Assembly: GCA_004369045.1 (NCBI GenBank)
Contig: ML213508.1
Span: 1,350,976 to 1,414,975 of the forward strand
Direction: 5' to 3'
DNA from: Heliocybe sulcata
Lineage: Eukaryota; Basidiomycota; Agaricomycetes; Gloeophyllales; Gloeophyllaceae
Length of the DNA stretch: 64,000 bases
Below, one piece after another: positions 44,009 through 55,432 of this stretch (position 1 is the first letter of the stretch; every line of letters starts with the position of its first letter). The notes beneath the pieces are model-generated. The model had not been told where the DNA came from, made no database searches, and was given only the letters and a program-made list of their open reading frames with translations. A program made the translations under genes and the position numbers.

Positions 44009-45830
44009 ATGTTCCACAGCACTGACCATCTCTGGTCACCGCTTCTCCGAGTCCTCCCTTCAGCATTAATATTGCTTTTGATTTACTTTGGAATAACCTT
44101 CCTCCGAAGTATATCGGCCTCTCGAATCAGGCTTCTGCACTCCGCCAAACCAGCTTCTCTGATTCCAGATGGATCACTCACGCTTGTCGACCTTGTGAAG
44201 AATGCAGTCCCCGCTCTTGTCGGGCCGGAATCTGGGTTTCGCTCGGTGTGGTGGCTGCCAGGGTGAGACCACATGAGCTAACAGAGCCTCGCAGACTCGT
44301 GCTCAACTTTGCAGAGGTAACGCCCAGACGATCTACTGCTCGCTGGGCGACTTCAGTCAAGTTGATCCAATAGTCTACGAACGGTGATTGCAACAGCACT
44401 GTCATCTGGAAAACCTAGCTAATACTGCGAAACAGGAAGCTTCTCTGTGTCCCTGACGGAGGTGCGATTATCTATTATCCCCAGTTTCAACCTCCTGGCC
44501 TATACCGTTTATTGAACATCGATGTAGGCACCCTGGCTCTCGATATCACTCCTCCATTCAGCGCCCAGCCCTTGGAGGTCGGAGAACCGGTTGTCCTCGT
44601 GACGCACGGGCTTACGGGAGGCTCGCATGAATCCTACGTCCGTGCGGCCTTGACCGCGTTGGCCAGTCCGGAGGCGCCCAGGTTCCGAGCAGTCGTCCTC
44701 AACTCCAGAGGGTGCAACGGCGCACCCGTGACTTCGCCCAAACTCTATCACGTACGTCCCCATAGGCCATCGTCTGTTGTGCAATGCAGGGTACATCAGA
44801 TTTGACGTTCTCATCCCCGACAGGCAGGAACGACTGATGATATCAGAAACGCGGTGCTCTGGATCTGCCACACGTTCCCCCGTTCGTCGATATTTGGCTT
44901 GGGTGCGTGCGACGTTACTCTGCTCCATTCGTCGCCGCTCATAGATATTGGTAGGATTTTCGCTTGGTGCTAACGCGTTGACAAAGTACGTCGGCGAGGA
45001 GGGGCCCGAGTGCCCTATCAGCGCGATTGTGAGTCTCGCTAATGTATGGGACTTTGCGCGCGGGTCGCCGCACATTGAGCGCGGGACGTGGATGAACAGA
45101 TTCGTCTATGATTTCGTGCTGGGCGGCGCACTGCAGGCGCTGCTAGGCAAGCATCGACGGATCTTCTATGAGGACCCTGCGTCCCCGCTGCCGTCGGCGC
45201 TTCTGGACGAGTTTTTGCCGCGCAAGAACGTAAGGTTGAGGGAGTATGATAGTGCCATCACTCCGAGGCTCTATGGGTTCGAGGACGCGATGGACTACTA
45301 CTCGGCTATCAGTTCTTGCAGAGTTGTGGAGCGCATTGCTATTCCATGCTTGGCTATCAACGCAGGGGATGATCCTATTGTCACGGTCGACAATATTCCC
45401 GTATGTCAGGTACGTAGGCTATCTATCCCTATCATCCTTCTTTCCGTGATTGTCGTGCATCCATTGCAGATCCTACAATCCCCATGGGTTATTCAAGCTA
45501 TCACCGGGGGCGGCGGTCATATGGGATGGTTCGAACCTTCGACTGGAGGGGGTCGAACGTTCGAGCGCTGGTACGTCAAGCCAACGGCACAATTCTTATT
45601 GGCGATTCGCGAGGTACGCTTGCATCTAAACGTGACGACAATCGGCTCTCACCGTATACTCCCGTGCACAGCTTGGCTTGGCTGCCCGACCGAGGCCTCG
45701 AATCACCGAAGACGCGGCGCGGGGTATGCGCTTGCAGGAAGGGCGCCCAGATATCGGTTTCCGAGAAGTGGAAGAAGAGGCTGTCGTGAGCAGCGGCACC
45801 GGGGAGTCGAAGCTGTTTTCGGGGTGGTAG
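44009..45830 (+). CDS. Membrane-anchored alpha/beta hydrolase, YheT/ABHD1-3 type
   Basis: The N-terminus has one membrane anchor (VLPSALILLLIYFGITFL). The hydrolase domain then shows VVLVTHGLTGGSHESYVRA, the family HG-LTGGS oxyanion block, and LNSRGC. The nucleophile elbow GFSLGAN carries the Ser, NAGDDPIV the Asp and GGGHMGWF the His. These features match fungal EHT1/EEB1/YMR210W-type enzymes, which make or cleave medium-chain acyl esters or monoacylglycerols. After the His the protein has a polar C-terminal exon ending FSGW at 45830. About seven exons. The substrate is unknown; position beside a desaturase suggests acyl lipids. Confidence 0.88.
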
Positions 45831-46755
45831 GGCGAACGTGGGATGATGAACGATCTTCTAATCCGTACGCCGCGTCGTGGACTCGGAGGCTTCCCTTGTC
45901 CGGGACGTCGGAGGTCCTCACGTAGCGCAGGGATTTGGAATGAGGGATTTGAAAAAGGTGGGATGTTGATCATGATAAGATTAGAAGGAGAGGTTACTGG
46001 GCATACTCTGTCTGTTTAAGCTAGGGATGCAGCACGGAGTCTGTTCGTCTGGAATGGTTTGTGAATTGATCCTGTGATCCAGCTTCCGCTGTGTACGGAA
46101 GCTTAGCGCCTCCGTATTTGTGGGCTCTGCTAATCTTAAAGGCACCTAGCTAGGCTTCTTCGAAGTTTGTGGCGTTAGGTGGTTGACAGCCTATCACTTC
46201 CCCGCCACTGCTGCGTTAACGTGATACATGCTCCGGAACAGTGGCTTATCTTGCGTCGCATAGGGTGCTGCCTCTCGTTAACGAAACAGGGATCAGAAGT
46301 AGCTTGGGAAGGATCACTGGTTCTGGTCGAGGACATATTTTCCGTCCTGCAGGACTCGGCTTACGGCAATCGTGGGCGTGCCATGCCTCTTCGCGACGTC
46401 AGGTTCTTCGAGCGCATGTGGGCGAGGGAAATTATCTGCGTAAAGACTTTTCTTTGCGTGGTTTGAGAGAGCGTTCTGATGTGGCTAGGTTGGGAGGCTG
46501 CATCAATGAAATCGACTGGCGCAAGATCCGCGGGTGTCGATGTCGATTTCTGATCTAAGCGAGCAGATCTCGATTCTGGGCTGTGCACAAACGCTAAGCG
46601 AGATCCGCTCGATATAAGGATATCCATTAGTCAACGAGCGGTAATTACTCTGGAATTCAGTACGTCCTGCTATCACCGTGCCAATGTATTCCATTCATGG
46701 ACAGGGACATTGCCTAGGCAACATTTCGTCTCAAAGAAGAGTATCATTCGAGCGG
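45831..46755. other. Convergent intergenic region, nothing recognised
   Basis: 925 bases between two converging hydrolase genes. Short frames without domains; no repeat seen. Confidence 0.4.
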
Positions 46756-47936
46756 TCATTGCGAGAACGCGAAACGCAAGGCGTCAATTATGTCTGCCCT
46801 CTTCTTGGCGCTGAGCGTAGTGTCATGGAGCAGCTTGTCTGATACGTGGAAAGTGGACCGATAATTCTGCACGGCCGGGTAATCGAAATTAGCACAGGCC
46901 CTGAAGGGAGCAGACGGACTTACGTGAATTTCAGTAGGCACCCCGGCTTCCAGGAGCTTGTGGCCAAAGGCAATGCCGTCATTTGTCAAGTCGTCCCACT
47001 GGGCGCAGAGGAGCATCGTCGGAGGTAGGTGATGCAGATTATCGGCAAGATTTGGCACGGCGTACCCCCTCACTTTGGGGTCAAGACTTTCCAGGCCCTG
47101 TGGAAGATAGAGCTCCCACATGTACCTGGTAACGTTAGCGTTCCAGATAATATTAACGGGGTTGTGATACGTGGAATAAGAGGATGGCCGGTATTCGAAC
47201 GCGGCATCTTCCAGCAGCAGGAGGCGGATGGCGTTTCTGGCAGCTTCTACGCCGTGTTCGTCGCGGTATCGAAGGCAGACACCGACGGCGAGGGTGCCAC
47301 CCGCTGATGTGCCTCCGACGGCGATGCGAGTAGGATCGATGAAGTAGTCTGCAACCCTGGATGAAGTCGTGAGCCACAACAACACCTGGTAGACGTCTTC
47401 GAAGGCTGTAATATCCCAATATGGTAAGCGCCTCGTGGCGCCGATTAAATGTTACGTACGCGCGGGAAAGGGGTCCTCGGGGGTCTGGCGATAGGATGGT
47501 GCGGCGACGACGACACTGGCGCCTGCTGCGAGGGCACTGCAGAACGCATCGAGGCGCAGAGGCCCTGCGGAAAAGAAACCGCCATGATGCTTCCGAATCA
47601 TCTATCAGCGCTGTGTCAAGCACGCTGGGAATTACTCACCATCCACATTACCACCGGCAAGGGTCGCCCCTCTGCGCGAATAGGGATGTACAATCGGACA
47701 GCCGTGGGCGGCTGCGATAGGTTTGCTGTGCCAGCCGAGAGATACACATCCTTCTTGATGACCCCAGCGCTGTCGTGGGGTCTGGGAGGAATCGCGCGCA
47801 TAAAGTCGACCACGACCTGCGCGCGCTGGGCCCTCTCCACTGTCTTTGGAAATATCGACACAAACTCGCGCAACTCCGGGTCGACGCGGCGGAGATCCGT
47901 CGTGGTAGGGGTGGGTGTCATCGCAGGTGTGACCAT
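46756..47936 (-). CDS. Alpha/beta hydrolase fold-3 esterase, HSL family
   Basis: Cytosolic esterase or lipase of the hormone-sensitive-lipase group. The start at 47936 gives MVTPAMTPTPTTTDLRR. VRLYIPI and LPVVMWM lead over an intron to HHGGFFSAG, the HGG oxyanion motif. The nucleophile lies in GGTSAGG and the acid in AQWDDLTNDG. The terminal exon begins near NYRSTFHVSDKLL, whose His is the probable third triad member. Stop at 46756. About four exons. Arylacetamide deacetylase-like enzymes cleave short acyl esters; the true substrate is unknown. An upstream in-frame Met (48059) would add 41 residues without a recognisable signal. Divergent from desaturase 2. Confidence 0.86.
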
Positions 47937-48418
47937 GTCCGCGTCCAAGGGTGCGTGGCATTTTATACAGCTAAATCTGTTTGGGAAACTCATGCACCGG
48001 ATAGGATCCGCCTGAATCCGTGACCCAGCGCCCTGCGAGTGCAGGCATCTCGATTTCATATCGTTATGCCGAACAAGATCAGTTGACGTAAAGTTCCTGG
48101 ATCACCTTCCAAAGATTCCCTTCATACTGTGTGGAGATCGCGAGGCGTGGTCCACGAACACGCTCTAGTCTGTTCGCTAATCGGGGTAATCGTTAAGTTT
48201 GTGCTCTCACCGTAAATGGGATGACCTGCAGAAGCATCATGCCGCCTGATCGAACAGCCCTTCCTTCCGGGACAATCTCGTCTGCAGGTTCGAGGACATA
48301 TCTCTGGTCCATATTTTTGCAAATTATAAGTACCTCCTACTCTCGAGGGGATTAATAGCACGGCCTGCACCTGGTGTCTCCTCAGGTCTCGCCTCGATTT
48401 CCACCTCCTTTCGACGCA
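47937..48418. promoter_or_regulatory. Shared upstream region, HSL esterase / desaturase 2
   Basis: 482 bases between divergent starts. No coding frame with a domain and no obvious repeated operator. Confidence 0.4.
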
Positions 48419-50129
48419 ATGGGCGCTCCTATTAACCTTTCCACTCAGCCTGCTCCTCAGGCGAAAGGCCACAGCGTGCGGGAATCGCCCGACTACACGC
48501 CCATGCCATGGTGAGCAGGCCGTCACGGGCTTCCATTCGGCACTGGCTGACTGCACGTCATGCAGGACTCTCAAGGAGATCAGGTCTGCTATCCCTGCCC
48601 AGCTCTTCGTCAGGGATACGCCCAGGGCGATTCTCTACCTCGTACGGGACCTGCTCATGGCCGCTGTCGTGTGGAAGCTGGGTCTCCAAATAGACCCGGC
48701 GTTCAGGCACTCGCGTGTCACCTCTGCGTTGACCGCGACAGGCGCGGAAGTGGCGAGATGGGCGGCTTGGTGTGCCTAGTACGTAGCGCTGGGGAAACTG
48801 ATGCCACTGGTGCTAACGGGGGGACCTTCCAGCTGGTGGGTTCAAGGGTTGATCTTTACCGGCATATGGGTCATTGGCCATGAAGTAGGTTTACGGTTTA
48901 GCGCGTCGCAGGTGATCGGGAGATTAACCTCTCGTCTCTAGTGCGGCCACGGTGCCTTTTCTGCCCATAAGTGGGTGAACGACATTATTGGCTTTGTAAG
49001 CAACCATTCATCGTGTCTGGATGCGCTGAGCTATATTCGTCTTTCAGACCACGCATATCTTCCTGTGGACGCCGTACTTTAGCTGGAGGATCTCGCACCA
49101 CCGCCACCACAGCAACCATGCCTCTATGGAACGCGACGAGGTCTATGTCCCCAAGACTCGGACTGACCTGGGGATACCGAAGGAGTCTGAGGGCCACCAC
49201 ATGGACTATGACGACTACTTCGGCGATACTCCTATTTACACTATGTATATGTTGATCCGGCAACAACTTCTGGCATTCCCTGCATATCTCCGTGAGTGCC
49301 TAACTCTATTCTGCGCGTCTTGCCTGACGCCAGGCACATACAGTCTTCAACGTGTCTGGCCAGAAGGACTACCCAAAATGGACGAATCACTATGATCGTA
49401 AGCATGCGCGCTATTTTTGACCGCGCCCGTGGCTGAATGGCCATGCAGCCAACTCTGTCCTGTTCACGAAGGAGCAGCGCAATGTCGTCATCATCTCGAA
49501 CCTCGGGACAGCGGCGATGGCATATCTCGTCAAGGCGGCCTGTGCGCAGTACGGCGCGTCCAGCGTGGTGAAGCTCTACGGAATCCCTTGGTTGTGTGTC
49601 ACGCACTGGTTCATTATGATCACGTACCTCCACCACACGGATCCAGAGCTGCCGCACTACCGCAAGGCAGAGTGGAACTTCCAACGTGGCGCCGCCGCCA
49701 CTGTGGATCGCGACTTTTTGGGCTGGTGGGGTCGTTACTTCCTGCACGATGTCGCGCACTTTCATGTCATCCACCACTTCTTCCCCAAGATGCCGTGGTG
49801 TACGTCTCTCATATTTGGCTGCGCCTTTTCATGCCTGCTCACTATTGTTGCGTGTAGACAACGGGGAGGAGGCGACCAAGTACCTGAAGGAGTTTATTGG
49901 CGAGCACTATGCCTACTCGAACAAGCCCGTCTTCAGTGCGCTCTGGCACAACTACAATGAATGCCAATTCGTCGAAGATGAAGGTACGCATTGATCGCGC
50001 AGTCATAACGCACTTGTGTTCTAAGAGATGATCGGTATAGGCGATGTCTTGTTCTACAAGAATCGTAAAGGGGAAGCTGTGAGACGGCCGGCGCAGAGAC
50101 TCGCGCCTCCTCCGCAGGAGAGCACGTAA
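48419..50129 (+). CDS. Delta-12-type fatty acid desaturase, copy 2 (canonical boxes)
   Basis: Starts [20 protein letters not shown], then DYTPMPW joined to [14 protein letters not shown], the usual opening of fungal FAD2. Histidine boxes are canonical: HECGHGAFS (split by an intron after HE), SHHRHHSNH and [24 protein letters not shown] and [11 protein letters not shown] match the loop after box 2. [18 protein letters not shown] precedes box 3 and DVLFYKN lies near the C-terminus; stop at 50127-50129. About nine exons. This copy is the best candidate for the housekeeping oleate desaturase making linoleate in the ER. Confidence 0.93.
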
Positions 50130-51380
50130 ATAGGCGGCAGATCCGGTCCGGAACGGTACACGTTGCTCTAAAAGTGGCGACGCAATATCTATCCTTTATG
50201 TTATCTTCTTGGGCCTCCATCCGCTGCATTAGAGTCTCGCGTATCTCGTAATTATGTACATCAAGCTGGCGTGTTGCACCATCAATGAGATTCATTCCTT
50301 TGAATTTGTCAAGTGTTTCAGTATGCAACTACCTCTCGTCGTATGGAAGGTATGAATTACGTTGTTTATGCGAAGGCGAGTCAGTGAATTAATTACACTT
50401 CATCTCCCATACCATTAATCGAGGGTGACGACATTAATTTCGCCAACGTTCAATCTATGTCCACTGACATTAGTTATCAGCATGCTGTACAGTGCGCCCT
50501 GCCTTCTACACCAGTTCTCTGGATACTCAGACAAACTACAAGTCCTTAATACACTTAATGCAGCAAATGATGCACGAGGACCTGGCTCCAAGACCGGAAC
50601 TTAAGAAGCGCCGCATTAATAAGTCGAGCTCATCGCTGGTATCCAGTCTGCTTCCGTAGGCTTGCATTATCTAGAGGCTACGAAGAGGGCTCTGGTCACG
50701 ATCGTTCGGTTTTTGCAGAGGCTGCCTACCAACAGAGCGCATCTCGACAGCGGTGTGGCCACCCTACCCTTTTATGAAGAGCTCATGGCCTTACGACCTC
50801 TGTACTTCCCTTGCAGAGGCTCCCGGCCAACTCAAGTGGTCTCCACAGGGAAAGATCACCAGGCGCGCATCCAGGTTACAAACTGGACGACCTCTTGGCC
50901 TCTCTTCGCCCTCCAAGCAGACACACTTGTAGGTGACCAACGCCAGAGCACTCGCCAACACCTGCGAGTACGCTGGGACTCCTCGCCGTCCGTCCTCGAA
51001 CCTAGTCCGACTCGGACGTCGTTCCAATCAAAACACGGAAGCAAATCTGCTATCGATGCAACACAGGATCGGTACGCATCTGATCTCCAAATCGTTGTGG
51101 ACAGCTTCTGTCTCACTCGCATCGCGAGTCGGGATCTTCTGTCTCAGTCGGCCAGCGCGGCGCTTCCTGATGCGATCTTGTGGCGTTCAGTAGAACGTGG
51201 CGAGCAGCGTTTAAACGCTTAACTACCGACGGACGACTTCTCAGTCCCGAGGGGAAGCGCTGGGTATTATTACATTACAGCGAAGTAATTATCGAATGGC
51301 AAGCCAAGGGCATCCGGGATCTATAGGTATGAACAGAATCCAATCCAACCGTAAAGTACTAATGGTTCACAACCCAATCT
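50130..51380. other. Convergent intergenic region with one doubtful open frame
   Basis: An open plus-strand frame of 186 codons (50662-51222) has no domain I know, and its composition does not look like the neighbouring genes. It lies between two 3' ends. Two related phrases, GCAGAGGCTGCCTACCAAC and GCAGAGGCTCCCGGCCAAC, lie about 95 bases apart inside it, suggesting an old duplication. I do not call a gene. Confidence 0.4.
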
Positions 51381-53534
51381 CTAGTCGCGGCTCGGGCGCT
51401 CCATATGCACGAGCTCGACCGCACTGCTCGTGATCCTCTCCAAAGGCCACCTCTCACCCTCGCCATGCTTCAAGTCCAACACTTCGCCCACATAGTCGCA
51501 CGCCTCCAGCACAGTATCGATATCCTCCTTGGTGTGCGCAGCACTGACGCAGAACCGCACACGCGAGGTAATCAAAGGCGTAGCAGGGTACGCCACGACC
51601 ACAATGACAATCGGCGTGCTGTACTGCCGCAACAGCCGGTGGAAGGGCGCCATCTTGCCAGGATGGAAGATGAGCAGCGGGACGATGGGCGAGTCGTCGT
51701 GCCCGTAGACGATGAACCCGAGCTTCTCGAGCCCTCGGTGGAGATACCGCGAGTTGAAGGTGATACGGCGCAATCGGTCAACGCCCTCCGTACCATCGCG
51801 CACAGAGGGCGGGAGGTCCATCCAGGACGGCAGGGAGGAGGCGAGGGCGCGACCGGGGTACGCCTCTTTGACTTCAGGCTCAATCATGCGGCTCTTGGTG
51901 ATAGTACCAGCGGATGTAGATGTAGGCAATGCGGGCGTGACACCCATGATACTGGCCATACTGGCGATGACTTGGGCGAGGACGGGCGGAGTCATGGCCT
52001 CTGCATAGGCGTGCGAGTGGCTGCGCACACGGAGACGGTCGATGACGGTCTTCGAGCCGGAGATGTAGCCACCAGCGGCCCCGAACGACTTGGTGAAGGT
52101 ACCCATGAGGATGTCGATTGAGCGGGGGTCGACACCGTAGTAGTCAGCCACACCCCGGCCGTGCGGACCGAGGGCGCCGATCGAGTGAGCCTCGTCGATG
52201 AAGAGGTAGAACTGGAGGAACGTGAACCCATGCAGACGCACAGTCAGACGAAGCAATTTACCTTGTATTTCTTCTTGAACTCCATGATAGCCGGCAGATT
52301 GGTCATGGTGCCCTCCATGCTGAAGAGACCCTCTACGATGAGGAGGATCTTCTTCCATGGCCTGTGGGTCTTGGGCTGTCCCTGACTGATGACCTCCTTC
52401 AAGAGATTCTCGAGATCCTTCATGTCGTTGTGCTTGAACATCCTGACATTCGCTCCACTCAGCCGCACACCGAACCGGATCGACGCGTGATTCAGCTCGT
52501 CCGAGATCACGAGGCAGCCTTTGCTGACCAAGGCCGGGATGATGGTTGAGTTGGTCGCGAAGCCCATCGAGCAGATGAGGGAGTCCTCCTGCCCGACGAA
52601 ATTGGCGACCAGCGCCTCGGCCTGAGAGTGTAGGTCCAGAGACCCGCCCTCGCGACGCGTGCCGCATGCAGAGACACCGTACCGCTTGATGCTCTCCTCC
52701 ACGGCGTCCGCACATCCGCCCCGTGCTTGAGCGAAACCGAGGTAGTTGTACGAGGAGATGTTGAGCGCACGGACCTTGCGCCCCGTAGGCTGGAACGTGA
52801 TGTTGTAGTCCTTGGAGTCGCGCTCGAGAAGCACGATGGTGCGACCCGCCACGCCCGTGACGGGATATGAGAAGCAGTCATCGATACGAGTTTTCAGCCT
52901 CCGGGTGTAGAATGAATCGAAGTCGGAAGTGATAGGAGCGTAACCCTAAGACGGGGTGATGTTCAGCTAGGGGTAAGAACAGGCCAAAGAGCGAGCTCAC
53001 GTCATGAGGTACCAAGTGCTTGAACTCTCCTGGGTTGAAGTACTTGCGGAAGAAGTCACGAAAGTGCCCGAATACGATGAGGATTATGTAGCTGATATAC
53101 GTCGTAAACAACACATAGTAAGGCGGATCTTGCTCGACCTGGGGCTTCACAGGCTTCCCGGGCGGATGCTGGGAAGTGTACTTATACTCGTCGTTGGAGC
53201 AATGGCCGAACTCGGAGTGTACAGTCGTATAGACCTGCTCGGACGTCGGGGGTACCGAGGGGTATGTCAACATGTCCGAGTACGACTCCTCTCCTTCGTC
53301 CAAGATGGTATCTTCGCTGCTCGCCGTGACCGACGACGACAAGGACAGTGCGGGCGTCGCCAGGGGCGTCTCTCCCCGCGCGCGGGCGCGGGCGTCGGCC
53401 GCCCTGACGGCGGACAGGTAGGACGCGGCGGTCGACATGGGGCCGAGGGACGAAGACGACTTCTTCTTCCTAAACATCGACGGCGTGGGTGACGGGGGGT
53501 TGATCGCCATCGGCGACGGCGTCTGCGCGGGCAT
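51381..53534 (-). CDS. lcb2: Serine palmitoyltransferase subunit 2 (LCB2)
   Basis: PLP-dependent catalytic subunit that condenses serine with palmitoyl-CoA to 3-ketodihydrosphingosine, the first step of sphingolipid synthesis in the ER. The N-terminal third is Ser-rich and acidic, with a membrane segment YYVLFTTYISYIILIVFGHF. Then come NISSYNYLGFA, the conserved GTRREGGSLDLH, SDELNHASIRFG and FIDEAHSIGALGPHGRG. The PLP Lys lies in GTFTKSFGAAGGY. SHSHAYAEAMTPP and RVRFCVSAAHTKEDID follow; stop at 51381. Only three exons, much fewer than its neighbours. The partner LCB1 is not in the window. Confidence 0.95.
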
Positions 53535-55432
53535 TAGGTTAGGGCGGTCGCTGTCGTCCTCGTCGTCCTCGGAAAGGAGCGCAAAGTCGCCAAAATGCCT
53601 GGGCGCCCGGTCTCGTTCGCGACGGGGGATCTGTTACTATATTTGGGAAGCCGATAGTTCCGAAGTGACTTCACTGACTACACGCGCACTACGTAACACA
53701 GCCATAATGTAAGGACTTTGGAGTAAACAGAAATATCATGCAGGGCGAGATGAAAATAACAACTGGTTGGTACCGCCATCCTTGTGAGCATCGAGCAACA
53801 CGAGTACGAATATGCCCGAAACAGATAGAGAGCAACACTGATATTGGGTACCTTGCTGGGCGGATGGTGCGCTCAGAGGACGAAGGCACAAGCAAGAGGT
53901 GGTAAAAGCAACAGAACCTGGGCAATATGCATTCTTCAGCGTCTCCAGTCCAAGCCTTGCACTTCTCAGCATAAACCCGCCTCTCCTGATTGAGAGGTGC
54001 ACGGATAGGTGCGTGATGGTCAACAAAACCCGAAGTCAGCAAGGCTACTGAAGGAACTGATGTCGAGCTTGTCCAAGGCGCATTGAGATCGAAGTATAGT
54101 GATAGAAGGGGACAGTAGCACGCCATTACTCGTTTTGATTGTCGAATTGTAAGATTGAGGAGGGCTGGCAGGAGGTAGTTAAAGAAGGAGTCCATCCTGG
54201 ATTTGCTGGCGGATGTCTCCTCGATGAAAGCGAGTATGCGAGGAACGGATTTCATTCTGAAGGGACGAAGCGGACCGAGATGCAGTACAGCAGGGCCTCT
54301 CTTCTTTAGCAAGTTATTGGGCAATTGCTGGGGATCAAAGATTTTCAGAGCTTTGAATTCCTTCAGGATAGCAGAGGAAGCTGAAATGCTTATATTTCTT
54401 GGGAATCAGTGAGCGTTGTGACCGGACAATATTCAACTGAACGTCGCACTTGCGCACCTAGTTCCCCAGTGAAGTTGCTTGGCCAGCCAGACGCAAGACT
54501 GGATCCCGTCATGCTAACGAGAAATCCCTTGCGAGTTGGTGCAGCCGTTTACTCTATAGTAAGTGTACTGTGAAGACGACAGTGATGAAGAGAAGGATGT
54601 TGGCTGAAGAGTGTGTATTACTCGAACCTGGAGTCATGCCGCGCGAGCTCGGAAGATCCCGGGATCAACGAGCACCAAACCGCAGGTTTCTCATCTCTTG
54701 CAACAACATTTTGTTTGATACACGCCCTCTGGGGTTCCATACCCCCGTAGGAACAGCCTGCCCGCATTGCGCCACAGCATATGCAGCCCATCAGAACCCA
54801 TCAACCTCTGACTTGGTTCTATCTGGCGCCGTCGATAGGTCATATTCCGTGGCTGTCTCTGCTAATACGCGACGACCAATTCTCGCACTATCGATGTAAG
54901 TCGGCGGAAGTGAAATGGAATGCGATGATGGGATGCTAAACTAATGGTCCACCGTCCTTACCAAAGCGCCGACACAAGGGTCGACGATTGGCGGTAAGAG
55001 GATCTCGATATACCTTTGCTGGGAAAGATTTCAGATACAGATGGAAGATGATCGTGAGCTAACTTCCTATCTCAAATTCATATCTCTCCCTGAGAACCTG
55101 ATTCCGGTGGACTGGTAGGTCCATTGAGCCTTGAGGCGTTCTCGTCATATGTAAACAAGTAGGCGCCTCTCGCAGTGGGGAATGGTCCCCAGGGACTCCC
55201 GCAAAAATGTCTATGGTGGCGTGATGAACGCAGAGATCCTGATCCGGTACCAAGTGCAGTCAAGGATATGGCCATGGATATTCCTTCCGGTGGTGGCTGA
55301 ATCCGTAATATTCCCTGGGTCACCTAGGTCAGAAGCCTTCATAGTGGCCTCTGTCCCTCGTTTCTCGAGTGCCGTCGTCCTTCTCGCACTCGATACGCTG
55401 CCTTGCCCCGCTCAATCCAAGGGTGCTCTGCC
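53535..55432. other. 1.9 kb divergent upstream region of lcb2 and desaturase 3
   Basis: Long for this locus. A 211-codon minus frame (53689-54324) is open, but it has no domain and an unusual composition; I treat it as chance. A second open plus frame (54570-54899, 109 codons) is equally featureless. No repeat recognised. The unusual length could reflect a lost gene or extended regulation. Confidence 0.4.

Noticed and set aside
50662-51222. Open plus-strand frame of 186 codons between desaturase 2 and LCB2
   Set aside because: No domain, no supporting splice pattern and unusual composition; overlapped by antisense open frames of similar quality.
53689-54324. Open minus-strand frame of 211 codons upstream of desaturase 3
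   Set aside because: Composition (many Ser, Arg, Cys) and lack of any motif suggest a chance frame; no neighbouring exons join to it.
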